Shown here: piece after piece, positions 10,869 to 19,114 of the stretch
How the letters are laid out: the number at the start of each line of letters is the position of its first letter
How positions within the stretch are numbered: position 1 is the stretch's first letter
Source: Paralcaligenes sp. KSB-10
GTDB lineage: Bacteria; Pseudomonadota; Gammaproteobacteria; Burkholderiales; Burkholderiaceae_B
Direction: 5' to 3'
Length of the DNA: 64,000 nt
Assembly: GCF_021266465.1 (NCBI RefSeq)
Contig: NZ_CP089848.1
Coordinates: forward strand, 2,666,001-2,730,000
Notes under the pieces: model-generated
Database searches by the model: none
Told to the model about the DNA's origin: nothing
The model's input: only the letters and a program-made list of their open reading frames with translations
Translations under genes and position numbers: made by a program

Positions 10869-11663
10869 TTGCTACGCATCACTTCACTCAACGTCAACGG
10901 CATCCGATCCGCCTTTCGCAAAGGATTGCAACCCTGGCTGGCCAGCCAGCAGGCCGATGTGGTGTGCCTGCAGGAAATCAAGATCCACGCGGACGATCTC
11001 AGCGACGATCTGCTGCACCCGCCGGGCTTCAGCGGGCATTTCTATCATGCCGAAAAAAAGGGCTACAGCGGCGTAGGCCTGTATATGGCCAAACCCGCGC
11101 AGGCCGTTACCACAGGCATGGGCTGCGACGAATTCGACAACGAAGGCCGCATTATCCGCGCCGACTGGAAAAACCTCAGTGTCGTCAGCGCCTACCTGCC
11201 CTCAGGCTCGAGCGGCGACGAACGGCAACAGGCCAAATATCGTTTCCTCGATCATTTTGCGCCCTGGCTCGACACCATGATGAAAGAGTACAAAAAAACC
11301 GGGCGCGAATTCGTGATCTGCGGCGACTGGAATATTGCCCACCATGAAATCGACCTGAAAAACTGGAAAGGCAATCTGAAGAACAGCGGTTTCCTGCCCG
11401 AGGAACGGGCCTGGCTCAGCAAGGTCCTGAGCGAAATGGGCTGGGTCGACGTATACCGCCAATTGCATCCGGACACCACCGGCGAGGCTTACACCTGGTG
11501 GAGCAATCGCGGCCAGGCCTGGGCCAAGAACGTTGGGTGGCGCATCGATTACCACATCGCCACGCCCGGCATTGCCGCCAAGGCAGTCAGCGCGGCGATC
11601 TACAAGGATGAACGCTTCAGCGACCACGCGCCGCTGACGATCGATTACGACTGGGGCACCTAG
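10869..11663 (+). CDS. xth: Exodeoxyribonuclease III-type AP endonuclease
   Basis: DNA repair nuclease of the exonuclease III family (264 aa). The start is a TTG at 10869: AAGGA at 10857-10861 is well placed before it, and the resulting N-terminus LLRITSLNVNGIRSAF is exactly the family's. Catalytic motifs visible are NVNGIRS, VCLQEIK, GDWNIAH and SDHAPLTIDY. Its stop codon overlaps the last codon of the convergent beta-propeller gene, sharing the bases CTAG. Confidence 0.94.
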   Translation: MLRITSLNVNGIRSAFRKGLQPWLASQQADVVCLQEIKIHADDLSDDLLHPPGFSGHFYHAEKKGYSGVGLYMAKPAQAVTTGMGCDEFDNEGRIIRADWKNLSVVSAYLPSGSSGDERQQAKYRFLDHFAPWLDTMMKEYKKTGREFVICGDWNIAHHEIDLKNWKGNLKNSGFLPEERAWLSKVLSEMGWVDVYRQLHPDTTGEAYTWWSNRGQAWAKNVGWRIDYHIATPGIAAKAVSAAIYKDERFSDHAPLTIDYDWGT

Positions 11664-12301
11664 GAATCTCGACGGGGCCGCTGGACGACCCTCACCTTCC
11701 CGCTGTTTCCGCCGCCGCAAAAGAACTGATCGCCGCCGTCGGACTCAAGCCCCGACACGCCCACCCCAGGCGGCATCTCGAGCCTCTCCAGGACGTCTCC
11801 GGTTCCAGGGTCGATCCGCCTCAACTCGCTGGCGTCATCTTCCCACGTGCCGTGCCAGAGATCACCATCGACCCAGGTGACTCCCGTGACATGGCGATTG
11901 GACTCGATAGTACGAAGAATCTCCCCGGTCCGGGGGTCGATTTGATGGATCTTCCGGTCTTGATACTGCCCCACCCAGAGCGTGCCTTCGGCCCATGCCA
12001 GCCCCGAGTCGCTGCCGCCACCGGGGGCCGGGATCGTGGCGAGCACATGGCCGGTCGCCGGGTCGATCTTCTGGATGTGATCCTTGACGATCTGAAACAG
12101 GTGCTGGCCGTCGAAGGCCGTTCCCGCCTGCGCGGCGACATCAATCGAACGCTGTGTCGTCCCGCCGGCTGGATCGAAGGCGCACAACTTGTCTCCGGCT
12201 GCAAACCAGACTTGCCGGCCGTCATACGCGACCCCTCCCACATTGCCGACATCCGGAAAGGGCCCATATTCACGCGTGATTTTGGCTGCTGATCGATTCA
12301 T
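11660..12301 (-). CDS. Beta-propeller protein (Vgb/glutamine-cyclotransferase-like), function unknown
   Basis: 213-aa protein built from repeated blade motifs ending in DP-x-TG. DP pairs occur at residues 43, 80, 122 and 165, about 40 residues apart (DPAGG, DPATGHVLAT, DPRTGEILRT, DPGTGDVLER). This suggests a four- to six-blade propeller like virginiamycin-B-lyase or glutaminyl-cyclotransferase relatives, but no catalytic site is recognisable. It has no signal peptide, so it is probably cytoplasmic. It starts 9 bases after the HTH gene stop, with AGGA upstream, so the two are one transcription unit. I would not assign an enzymatic activity. Confidence 0.75.
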   Translation of the reverse strand: MNRSAAKITREYGPFPDVGNVGGVAYDGRQVWFAAGDKLCAFDPAGGTTQRSIDVAAQAGTAFDGQHLFQIVKDHIQKIDPATGHVLATIPAPGGGSDSGLAWAEGTLWVGQYQDRKIHQIDPRTGEILRTIESNRHVTGVTWVDGDLWHGTWEDDASELRRIDPGTGDVLERLEMPPGVGVSGLESDGGDQFFCGGGNSGKVRVVQRPRRDS

Positions 12302-12310
12302 GCTTGCATC

Positions 12311-13531
12311 CTAATCAATAGGGAGGGGAACGGGGAGTAACAAAGTTGTCGTGAATCCCGGCACGGGCGGGGCCATCCAGCAACGAGTCCGCCCACGGCC
12401 AAACGATTGCACCTTGCCCGAGGCCGCAAGCGCGTCGAGCGCCCGCTGCACAGTGCGCTGGCTGGCTCCCAGCGCAAGCGCCAGGGCCGAGCTCGACCAC
12501 GACTCGCCGTCGGCGAGGAAGGCAAGCACCGCCCCATGCTTTTCTTCGACCGGCCGCGCCAGCACGACGACCTCGGCGGCACGACGCGGCATCAGTGCAA
12601 ACCCTCGTTTGGTCGCACTCACACCGGCCAGTGCCCGAAGCGCCGTGCGAAGCCGCCCGATTTCGACACGCAAGCGCGCGCGATAGGACTCATCGGCGAG
12701 CTTCGCCCGGAACGCCTGCGCAACAAGCGCGTCCCTCGATACATCCGCGGGCCATGCTTCAGCCAATGCGCGCGCGAGCGTGAACAACACCGGGCGCCTT
12801 GCAAGCGAGATCTCCGTGCGGGCGTCGCGCACGACATGACGGCACGCGTCCACGACCAGCGCTTCCGACGCCAGCAAGGCTTCAACCTCCTCGAGCAGGA
12901 GGGGTCGTTGCTCGCCATGCGCAATCAGGCGCGCAGCGGGCATATTCAGAGCAAGAGACGCGCTTTCGACCTCCGCCGCCAGCGCAGGGATACCGGCGAG
13001 GTGCGCGGCGCGCCCGGCCCGGGCCAATGCAGCGCGCGCCGCCTTCGTCTGGAGACGCCGCATCGCGATCCCCGCAACGACCAGTTCGTGGGCGGCTCTG
13101 GCCGCGGGCGGAAAGGCCGCGGGGTCGAGCTCGGCAAGCGCACGCTCGGCCTCGTCGAGGCGCCCGATCAGGAGAAGGCGCCGCGCCTTCAGATACCGCG
13201 CATGAGCGGCGTTCACGCGGTCGCCGTGCTCTTCGAGCGTCGCTCGCGCCGCATCGAGCGCCTTCTCAGGCCCGCCGAGATCGCGCGAGGCGAGTGCGAC
13301 CTCGGCCTCGGCAAGGACACACCTTGCGCGGGCCACGGCTTCTTTCGGGCCGAAGGCTCGCGCCGCACTGCGCAATAGAGCCTTCGCTCGAACGAAATCG
13401 CCCAGCTGCGCCATCGCGACGCCCCGAAGCGCCAGCGCAGATGCGTCGTCGCGCAAGGCGACTTGGTTCAATGCGCCGAGGGGATCACCCGCCGCGAGCG
13501 CACGGGCCGCCGCCGCAATCAGCAAGTCCAT
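12311..13531 (-). CDS. TPR-like/winged-helix transcriptional regulator, uncharacterised
   Basis: 406-aa protein in two parts. Residues 1-210 are alanine-rich paired helices resembling TPR repeats (for example LALRGVAMAQLGDFVRAKALL). Residues about 215-310 look like a response-regulator-type C-terminal DNA-binding fold. The end (about 335-395) is a winged helix: LALGASQRTVQRALDALAAS, then a basic wing SFGRGRTRCW. It is very GC- and alanine-rich, perhaps more than its housekeeping neighbours. It is divergent from the DUF899 remnant and cotranscribed with the propeller gene, so it probably regulates this cassette. Domain calls are by eye. Confidence 0.7.
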   Translation of the reverse strand: MDLLIAAAARALAAGDPLGALNQVALRDDASALALRGVAMAQLGDFVRAKALLRSAARAFGPKEAVARARCVLAEAEVALASRDLGGPEKALDAARATLEEHGDRVNAAHARYLKARRLLLIGRLDEAERALAELDPAAFPPAARAAHELVVAGIAMRRLQTKAARAALARAGRAAHLAGIPALAAEVESASLALNMPAARLIAHGEQRPLLLEEVEALLASEALVVDACRHVVRDARTEISLARRPVLFTLARALAEAWPADVSRDALVAQAFRAKLADESYRARLRVEIGRLRTALRALAGVSATKRGFALMPRRAAEVVVLARPVEEKHGAVLAFLADGESWSSSALALALGASQRTVQRALDALAASGKVQSFGRGRTRCWMAPPVPGFTTTLLLPVPLPID

Positions 13532-13656
13532 CTGAATCCCGCCACACTTGTCACTCCCGCCATTCGATGACCGATATTAATCTATCACACAAGGACCCAC
13601 CATCACGTCGTATCCAGAACGGAACGAACGACGGGAAACACCTGAAGGAGCACAAA

Positions 13657-14010
13657 ATGATGACAGAACACATGATCGGAACACCCGAAGAGTGGATGAC
13701 GGCGCGGCTCGAACTGCTCGATGCGGAGAAAGCGCTGACGCGGCACAGCGACGAACTTGCGAAGCAACGCCAGGCTCTGCCCTGGGTCCGGATCGACAAG
13801 GCGTACCGATTCGATACTGATGAAGGAAGCGCCACGCTCACAGACCTCTTCAAGGGTCGCTCGCAACTCCTCGTCTACCACACCTATTCCACCTATGCGC
13901 GCGGACTGGACGGCCTTTGGGGCATGTACCAGTGGCTCGACCGCACCCCAAAAGGGCGCAACGAGACAGGCGTCTGGTGGCGCCGCCACGACGAATACAA
14001 CAATCGTTGA
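13657..14010 (+). pseudogene. DUF899 family protein with in-frame internal deletion
   Basis: A 117-aa frame with AAGGAG at 13645-13650, six bases before the ATG. The N-terminal 75 residues match the start of DUF899 (thioredoxin-like) proteins: EEWMTARLELLDAEKALTR, then LTDLFKGRSQLLVYH. The sequence then jumps directly to the family's C-terminal motif TYSTYARGLD, followed by LDRTPKGRN and WRRHDEY. Full-length members are, from memory, about 220-260 aa, so the central half including the thioredoxin-like core appears lost at 13873-13881 without breaking the frame. Expression may persist, but the known fold cannot form. Confidence 0.7.
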
Positions 14011-14018
14011 GCCCAATC

Positions 14019-14855
14019 ATGGGTACCCATTGCGCAAGCGATAGACAGGGGATCTCGCGATACATGGTTTCCGGGCGAGCTGCCCGGCATGCCTTCTTCA
14101 GCGCCTCCGCCCTGCTTTTCGCCGCCAGCGCGGCGGTGACGATCTCCTGGTGCACGGCCATGTCGACAATGGGCGAGATGCCCATGCCCGGCGGCTGGAC
14201 GATGTCCATGGCTTGGATGCGGATGCCTGGACAAACGTGGCCCGGCGCCGCGGCATCGTTCCTCGGCATGTGGGCCCTGATGATGGTGGCAATGATGCTG
14301 CCATCCCTGGCCCCTATGCTGTGGCGCTATCGCCAAGCCATAGCCGCGACAGGCGGGACACGGCCGGGCCGGCTGGCCGCACTGATGGGCATGGGGTACT
14401 TCTGCGTGTGGGCCGCGTTCGGAATGGCCGTCTTTCCGCTGGGCACAGCGCTGACAATGATCGAAATGCAAATGCCGGCGCTGGCGCGCGCCGTTCCGAT
14501 CGCGGTCGGCGTGGTCGTCTTGACCGCCGGCGCGCTCCAGTTCAGCGCATGGAAGATACGTCAGCTCGCCTGCTGCCGGGAACTGCCCGGGTGCGGCCGT
14601 GCCTTGCCGGCGAACGCCGTCGCGGCCTGGCGCCATGGCCTGCGTCTCGGCCTCCGCTGCAGCGGATGCTGTGCCGGCCTGACAGCAATCCTCCTCGTCA
14701 TTGGAGTCATGGACCTGCGCGCAATGGCTGTCGTAACGGCGGCCATTACCGCCGAACGTCTCGCACCGGCCGGCGAGCGCGTCGCGCGAGCCATCGGAGC
14801 TGTCGCCGTCGTAGCCGGCCTGTTCCTGATCGTGCGCTCGGCTGGACTCGGATGA
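14019..14855 (+). CDS. DUF2182 integral membrane protein
   Basis: Predicted metal-binding inner-membrane protein of the DUF2182 family (278 aa from the ATG at 14019; a start at 14064 is also possible). Hallmarks are the Met-rich segment WALMMVAMMLPSLAPM, several hydrophobic helices, and the Cys motif GLRCSGCCAGL with an upstream His-Gly. Function is unknown. It starts 9 bases after the DUF899 stop, so the two are cotranscribed, a pairing I recall from other proteobacteria. It ends 4 bases before the convergent ubiE stop. Confidence 0.8.
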   Translation: MGTHCASDRQGISRYMVSGRAARHAFFSASALLFAASAAVTISWCTAMSTMGEMPMPGGWTMSMAWMRMPGQTWPGAAASFLGMWALMMVAMMLPSLAPMLWRYRQAIAATGGTRPGRLAALMGMGYFCVWAAFGMAVFPLGTALTMIEMQMPALARAVPIAVGVVVLTAGALQFSAWKIRQLACCRELPGCGRALPANAVAAWRHGLRLGLRCSGCCAGLTAILLVIGVMDLRAMAVVTAAITAERLAPAGERVARAIGAVAVVAGLFLIVRSAGLG

Positions 14856-14859
14856 CGGG

Positions 14860-15636
14860 CTAGGCGCCCAGATTCACGCCTTCGTGCAGGGCCACCAGCC
14901 CAGCGCTCAGATTGAAAAAGCGTACGCGCGATAAACCGGCCGTTTCGAGCATGCCCGCCAAAGTCTGCTGATCGGGGTGCATGCGGATCGATTCGGCCAG
15001 ATATCGGTAACTTGCTTCGTCGCCGGCCACTTTTTTACCCAGCCAGGGCAAAATATTGAACGAATACCAGTCGTAAACCGGAGCCAGGGGCTTGGCTATA
15101 TGGGAAAACTCGAGCACCAGCAGTTTTCCTCCCGGTTTCAATACCCGCCGCATTTCGGCCAGGGCGCGATCTTTGTGTGTCATATTGCGCAGGCCGAAAG
15201 CCACGCTTACCCTATCGAAATACCCGTCCGGAAAAGGCAGTTTTTCGGCATCGCAAACCGCGGTAGGCACCAGCAGGCCTTTGTCGGTAAGCCGGTCGCG
15301 CCCCACTCGCAGCATGGAATCGTTGATATCGGTCAGCCAGACCTCGCCCGAAGCGCCTGCCCGTTTGGCGAAGGCCTTGGCCAGATCGCCCGTGCCTCCG
15401 GCAATATCGAGCACCTTCATGCCCGGACGGATATCGGCGCGGCCGATGGTGAATGCCTTCCAGACACGGTGCAGGCCTGCCGACATGAGATCATTCATGA
15501 CATCATAGCGACTGGCCACCGAATGAAACACTTCGGCGACTTTGGCGGCTTTTTCAGCCTCTTGGACGGTTTTATAGCCGAAATGAGTCGTCGTTTCGGG
15601 AGACGGTCCGGGCTGCTTGGGGGTTGAATTCTGCAT
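14860..15636 (-). CDS. ubiE: Ubiquinone/menaquinone biosynthesis C-methyltransferase UbiE
   Basis: SAM-dependent methyltransferase (258 aa) that methylates the benzoquinone ring in ubiquinone synthesis. Motif I is [15 protein letters not shown], and the UbiE signatures are [20 protein letters not shown] near residue 37 and [20 protein letters not shown] near 150. About 20 extra residues precede the family core. It converges on the DUF2182 gene and is divergent from phoB. Confidence 0.97.
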   Translation of the reverse strand: MQNSTPKQPGPSPETTTHFGYKTVQEAEKAAKVAEVFHSVASRYDVMNDLMSAGLHRVWKAFTIGRADIRPGMKVLDIAGGTGDLAKAFAKRAGASGEVWLTDINDSMLRVGRDRLTDKGLLVPTAVCDAEKLPFPDGYFDRVSVAFGLRNMTHKDRALAEMRRVLKPGGKLLVLEFSHIAKPLAPVYDWYSFNILPWLGKKVAGDEASYRYLAESIRMHPDQQTLAGMLETAGLSRVRFFNLSAGLVALHEGVNLGA

Positions 15637-15745
15637 ATTGATTATCGTACCTCATTCACAACGAGGCGATTTTCACAAACCTGAAACATTAACGCCATAT
15701 TATCTCTCTTAAGCCACCCGATTACTTAATATACTATTGCGCGTT

Positions 15746-16447
15746 ATGAGCACAACCATACTTGTTGTTGAAGACGAACCGGCCATCCAGGAGCTGATTT
15801 CCGTCAATTTGAGCTTTGCCGGCCACAAAGTCCTGCGCGCATTCGATGCGGAACAGGCGCAAACGCTGATCCGGGCCGAATTGCCCGACCTGATTCTGCT
15901 CGACTGGATGCTGCCCGGCGCCTCGGGCATCACGCTGGCGAAAAAACTGCGCTCCGACGAGCGTACCCGGCAGGTGCCCGTCATCATGCTGACCGCAAAA
16001 GGCGCCGAGAACGACAAGATCGAAGGCCTGGAAGCCGGGGCCGACGACTACATTACCAAGCCGTTTTCTCCCAAAGAACTGCTGGCGCGCATCAAGGCGC
16101 TGCTGCGCCGGCGCGCGCCGCAGCTGACCGACGACATCATCAAGATCGGCACTCTTACGCTCGATCCGGTCACTCACCGGGTTACGGGCCACAACACATC
16201 CCTGACCATCGGGCCGACCGAGTTCCGCCTGCTGCATTTTTTCATGACGCACACCGAGCGGGTATTTTCGCGCGCCCAACTGCTGGATCAGGTATGGGGC
16301 GATCATGTGTTTGTCGAAGAACGCACGGTCGATGTCCATATCCGCCGACTGCGCAAGGCGCTTGAACCCAGCCGGCACGAAAACCATATTGAAACCGTGC
16401 GGGGCGCGGGCTACCGCTTTACCGTGCACATGGTCAATCCCGCCTGA
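15746..16447 (+). CDS. phoB: Phosphate-regulon response regulator PhoB
   Basis: OmpR/PhoB-class response regulator (233 aa). The receiver domain has acidic residues VVEDEP, phosphoacceptor Asp53 (LILLDWML) and the Lys of ITKPFSPKEL. The C-terminal winged helix ends RTVDVHIRRLRKALEPS, then GAGYRF. The ATG at 15746 is preferred over a TTG three codons upstream. The next gene is its kinase phoR. The usual partners pstSCAB and phoU are not in the window. Confidence 0.93.
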   Translation: MSTTILVVEDEPAIQELISVNLSFAGHKVLRAFDAEQAQTLIRAELPDLILLDWMLPGASGITLAKKLRSDERTRQVPVIMLTAKGAENDKIEGLEAGADDYITKPFSPKELLARIKALLRRRAPQLTDDIIKIGTLTLDPVTHRVTGHNTSLTIGPTEFRLLHFFMTHTERVFSRAQLLDQVWGDHVFVEERTVDVHIRRLRKALEPSRHENHIETVRGAGYRFTVHMVNPA

Positions 16448-16495
16448 GGCCGGACCGCAACAAATCCCCGCACACATCAATGCGACAATATCAGC

Positions 16496-17806
16496 ATGAT
16501 TAAAACGTTAATCTCGATCTGCCTGTGGGGAGTCCTGGGCTGGGCTTGCGGCACATGGATCAACGCCAGTATCGGCTGGGCAGTCTTTGCCTTCGGCCTG
16601 CTCATCATGACCCTGGTGGGCGGCCTGCAAATCGCGCGCATATCCAGGTGGGTCAAAGACATCAACTCCCCGCCGCCTCCGTCCGTCGGGCCCTGGGATG
16701 ATATCCTCGCACCGATTTACCGGCAGTTGCGCAAGGATTCCAATGAAATCGACCTGCTCAATCGCCACGTCGCTGGCATTATGCTGGCCGCCGAGGCATT
16801 GCCCGACGGCGCCATCACACTCAACGAAGAACTGCTCGTTACCTGGTGCAACCAGACCGCCAGCGAACATATCGGGCTGAATCTGAAAACCGATCGCAAC
16901 TTCAGCATCCTGAACATCCTGCGCACACCCGAGTTTGCGCGCTATTGCAGACAAGCCAACTGGCCGACACCGGTCTTGCTGCATCTGAGCAAAGACGGCC
17001 GCGACAAATCACTGCTGGTGCAACTGACGCCCTACGGCGTCAAGCAATTTCTCATCGTCACCCGTGATGTCACCCAGGTTGAAAAACTGGAAACCACCCG
17101 CAAGGATTTCGTGGCCAACGTGTCTCACGAGCTGCGCACTCCGTTGACCGTGCTGGCCGGCTTTCTGGAAACGCTGCGCGACATGCCGGCCGAGTCGCTC
17201 AGCGGCGAACAACGAGCCCACTACCAGACGCTCATGCTGGAACAGGCGCAACGCATGCAGGCTATCGTCAACGACCTGCTCACCTTGTCCACGCTCGAAT
17301 CCTCACCCACGGCCGGCGGCGAGCCGGTGCAGGTCAGCGCGCTCATCCGAACGGCGCTGCAGCAAGCCAAGATCATCTCGAACGACCAGCACGTCTTCGT
17401 CGAAAACATCGCCGACGATCTGGGTATCGTCGGCATCGAAACCGAACTGGCCTCGGCGGTGTCCAATCTGCTCACCAACGCCGTTCGCTATACCCCGAAA
17501 GACGGCACCATTACCGTGAGCTGGTACATCACTGAAGAGGGGTTTGCCTGCTATTCAGTGCAGGATACCGGCATAGGCATAGCGTCGCAGGACATTCCAC
17601 GGCTCACCGAACGGTTTTATCGCGTCGACCGCGGCCGCTCCCGGGCCACCGGCGGCACGGGCCTGGGGCTTGCCATTACCAAGCACGTAGCCATGCGCCA
17701 CAATGCCGAGTTAACGATTCACAGCCGATTTGGAGCCGGCAGCCTGTTCTCGCTGCAGTTTCCCCGTTCGCGCGTGACCACCATCGCCACGACCGCCACC
17801 GCCTAG
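16496..17806 (+). CDS. phoR: Phosphate-regulon sensor histidine kinase PhoR
   Basis: Membrane histidine kinase (436 aa). Two N-terminal hydrophobic segments (about residues 3-20 and 25-45) sit next to each other with almost no periplasmic loop, as in PhoR. A PAS-like region follows (about 95-190), then the dimerisation helix with His211 in VSHELRTPL. The ATPase boxes include N in LLTNAVRYTP, DTGIGI and GTGLGLAI. It lies 48 bases downstream of phoB in the same operon. Confidence 0.92.
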   Translation: MIKTLISICLWGVLGWACGTWINASIGWAVFAFGLLIMTLVGGLQIARISRWVKDINSPPPPSVGPWDDILAPIYRQLRKDSNEIDLLNRHVAGIMLAAEALPDGAITLNEELLVTWCNQTASEHIGLNLKTDRNFSILNILRTPEFARYCRQANWPTPVLLHLSKDGRDKSLLVQLTPYGVKQFLIVTRDVTQVEKLETTRKDFVANVSHELRTPLTVLAGFLETLRDMPAESLSGEQRAHYQTLMLEQAQRMQAIVNDLLTLSTLESSPTAGGEPVQVSALIRTALQQAKIISNDQHVFVENIADDLGIVGIETELASAVSNLLTNAVRYTPKDGTITVSWYITEEGFACYSVQDTGIGIASQDIPRLTERFYRVDRGRSRATGGTGLGLAITKHVAMRHNAELTIHSRFGAGSLFSLQFPRSRVTTIATTATA

Positions 17807-17937
17807 TGTGCGGTTTGCCTAGCCCGTGTATTCAAATTGGCCAACGGCAGACTCGCAAGCCGAGAGGGCAAAACTGCCGCAACAGCGCTATCATGGCAGA
17901 TAAGTCACTCAACTTCTTGCCAGACTCGGAGTCTCTG

Positions 17938-18369
17938 ATGCCCCACCAAGCCGCCATCCCTCCTTTTCACCTTGCTTTCCCGGTACGCGATCTGTCCGAA
18001 GCCCGCGCCTTTTACGGCAATCTGCTGGGCTGCCCCGAGGGCCGCTCGTCGGACCAATGGGTTGACTTCGACTTTTATGGACATCAAATCGTCGCACACC
18101 TGTCGCCCGAAGAATGCGGCAGCAGCCAAACCAGCAAGGTCGATGACCACAACGTACCGGTGCGCCACTTTGGCGCCGTACTCGAAATGAGTGCCTGGGA
18201 AGCCCTGGCCGCGAAGCTGCAGGCCGCAAAAACCCGCTTTGTAATCGAGCCTTATGTACGATTCAAAGGTGAAGCCGGCGAACAAGCCACCATGTTCTTT
18301 ATGGACCCATCGGGCAATGCCCTGGAATTCAAGGCCTTCCGGAACATAGACTCGCTGTTTGCCAAATAA
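17938..18369 (+). CDS. VOC (glyoxalase/dioxygenase fold) family protein
   Basis: 143-aa protein of the vicinal-oxygen-chelate superfamily. It shows the paired beta-alpha-beta pattern: HLAFPVRDLSEARAFYGNLLG at the start and FMDPSGNALEFKAF at the end. His/Glu ligand positions are present (HLAF, LEFK). Substrate unknown. GGAG at 17929-17932 supports the ATG at 17938. Its end lies just before pxpB; it may be cotranscribed with the 5-oxoprolinase genes, but no functional link is known. Confidence 0.82.
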   Translation: MPHQAAIPPFHLAFPVRDLSEARAFYGNLLGCPEGRSSDQWVDFDFYGHQIVAHLSPEECGSSQTSKVDDHNVPVRHFGAVLEMSAWEALAAKLQAAKTRFVIEPYVRFKGEAGEQATMFFMDPSGNALEFKAFRNIDSLFAK

Positions 18370-18382
18370 CGTTCTATCGCGC

Positions 18383-19114
18383 ATGCCTCCATCCGCTGAA
18401 AACACGTCTCCCGCATGGAAAATTGTCCCTCAGGGGGATAGAACCCTGCTGCTGATTTTCGGCACCCAGATCGACGTAGAGACGGGCCAGCGCTGCATTG
18501 CGGCCGCTGCCGCCCTGCGCGCGGCCGGCATCAAGGGAATCGGCGATATTGTCCCTACCTTCAATACCGTGGCCGTGCATTATCATCCACTGGCTTTCGA
18601 GGCCAACACTAAATTCCGGCACCTGGCGATCGAAATCGAAAAATTGCTCGGCAAGGCGCTGGCCGGCGGTCCCCAGGCATACACAGCCCGGCAAATCGAC
18701 ATCCCGGTCTGTTATGGCGGCCAATACGGGCCCGATCTGGCCGATGTCGCGACCCACTGCGGGCTGAGCGAGGCCGAGGTCATACGCTTGCACAGCGAGA
18801 CGCCCGCCTACGTATTCATGCTGGGCTTCGCGCCGGGCGCCCCTTACTTGGGCATACACGATGCCAGGCTCGCCATTGGGCGTCGCAACACACCCAGAAC
18901 AGCCGTACCCGCGGGCTCGGTGGCCATGGCCAATCGGCAAACCATCATTTACCCCAACCAGTACCCCGGCGGCTGGCACCTGATAGGAACCACCCCCGTC
19001 GTCCTGTTCAACCCGCAACACGAATCTCCCTCGCTCCTGGCGCCCGGCGATACCGTTCGCTTCGTACCTGTCTCGGAGGCCGAGTTCAAGGCATTGCAAG
19101 AGAGCCAGGCATGA
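18383..19114 (+). CDS. pxpB: 5-oxoprolinase subunit PxpB
   Basis: KipI/PxpB-family subunit (243 aa) of the ATP-dependent 5-oxoprolinase complex that hydrolyses pyroglutamate to glutamate. Typical motifs are AAALRAAGIKGIGDIVPTFN near residue 45, the block APGAPYLGIHD, and RTAVPAGSVAMANRQTIIYP near 175, then GGWHLIGTTP. Its stop overlaps the pxpC start (ATGA). No ribosome-binding site is clear for the ATG at 18383. Confidence 0.94.
   Translation: MPPSAENTSPAWKIVPQGDRTLLLIFGTQIDVETGQRCIAAAAALRAAGIKGIGDIVPTFNTVAVHYHPLAFEANTKFRHLAIEIEKLLGKALAGGPQAYTARQIDIPVCYGGQYGPDLADVATHCGLSEAEVIRLHSETPAYVFMLGFAPGAPYLGIHDARLAIGRRNTPRTAVPAGSVAMANRQTIIYPNQYPGGWHLIGTTPVVLFNPQHESPSLLAPGDTVRFVPVSEAEFKALQESQA

Noticed and set aside
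12407-14010. Long plus-strand frames opposite the TPR/HTH regulator, one running into the DUF899 remnant
   Set aside because: The upstream parts are Arg/Pro-rich shadow translation of the regulator. Only the section from 13657, with its own ribosome-binding site and DUF899 motifs, is credible.
15681-15713. Possible Pho box upstream of phoB (CTGAAACATTA followed by ACGCCATATTA)
   Set aside because: Each 7-mer matches the CTGTCAT consensus at only about four positions and the spacing to the TATACT at 15730-15735 is not right for a Pho-box promoter.
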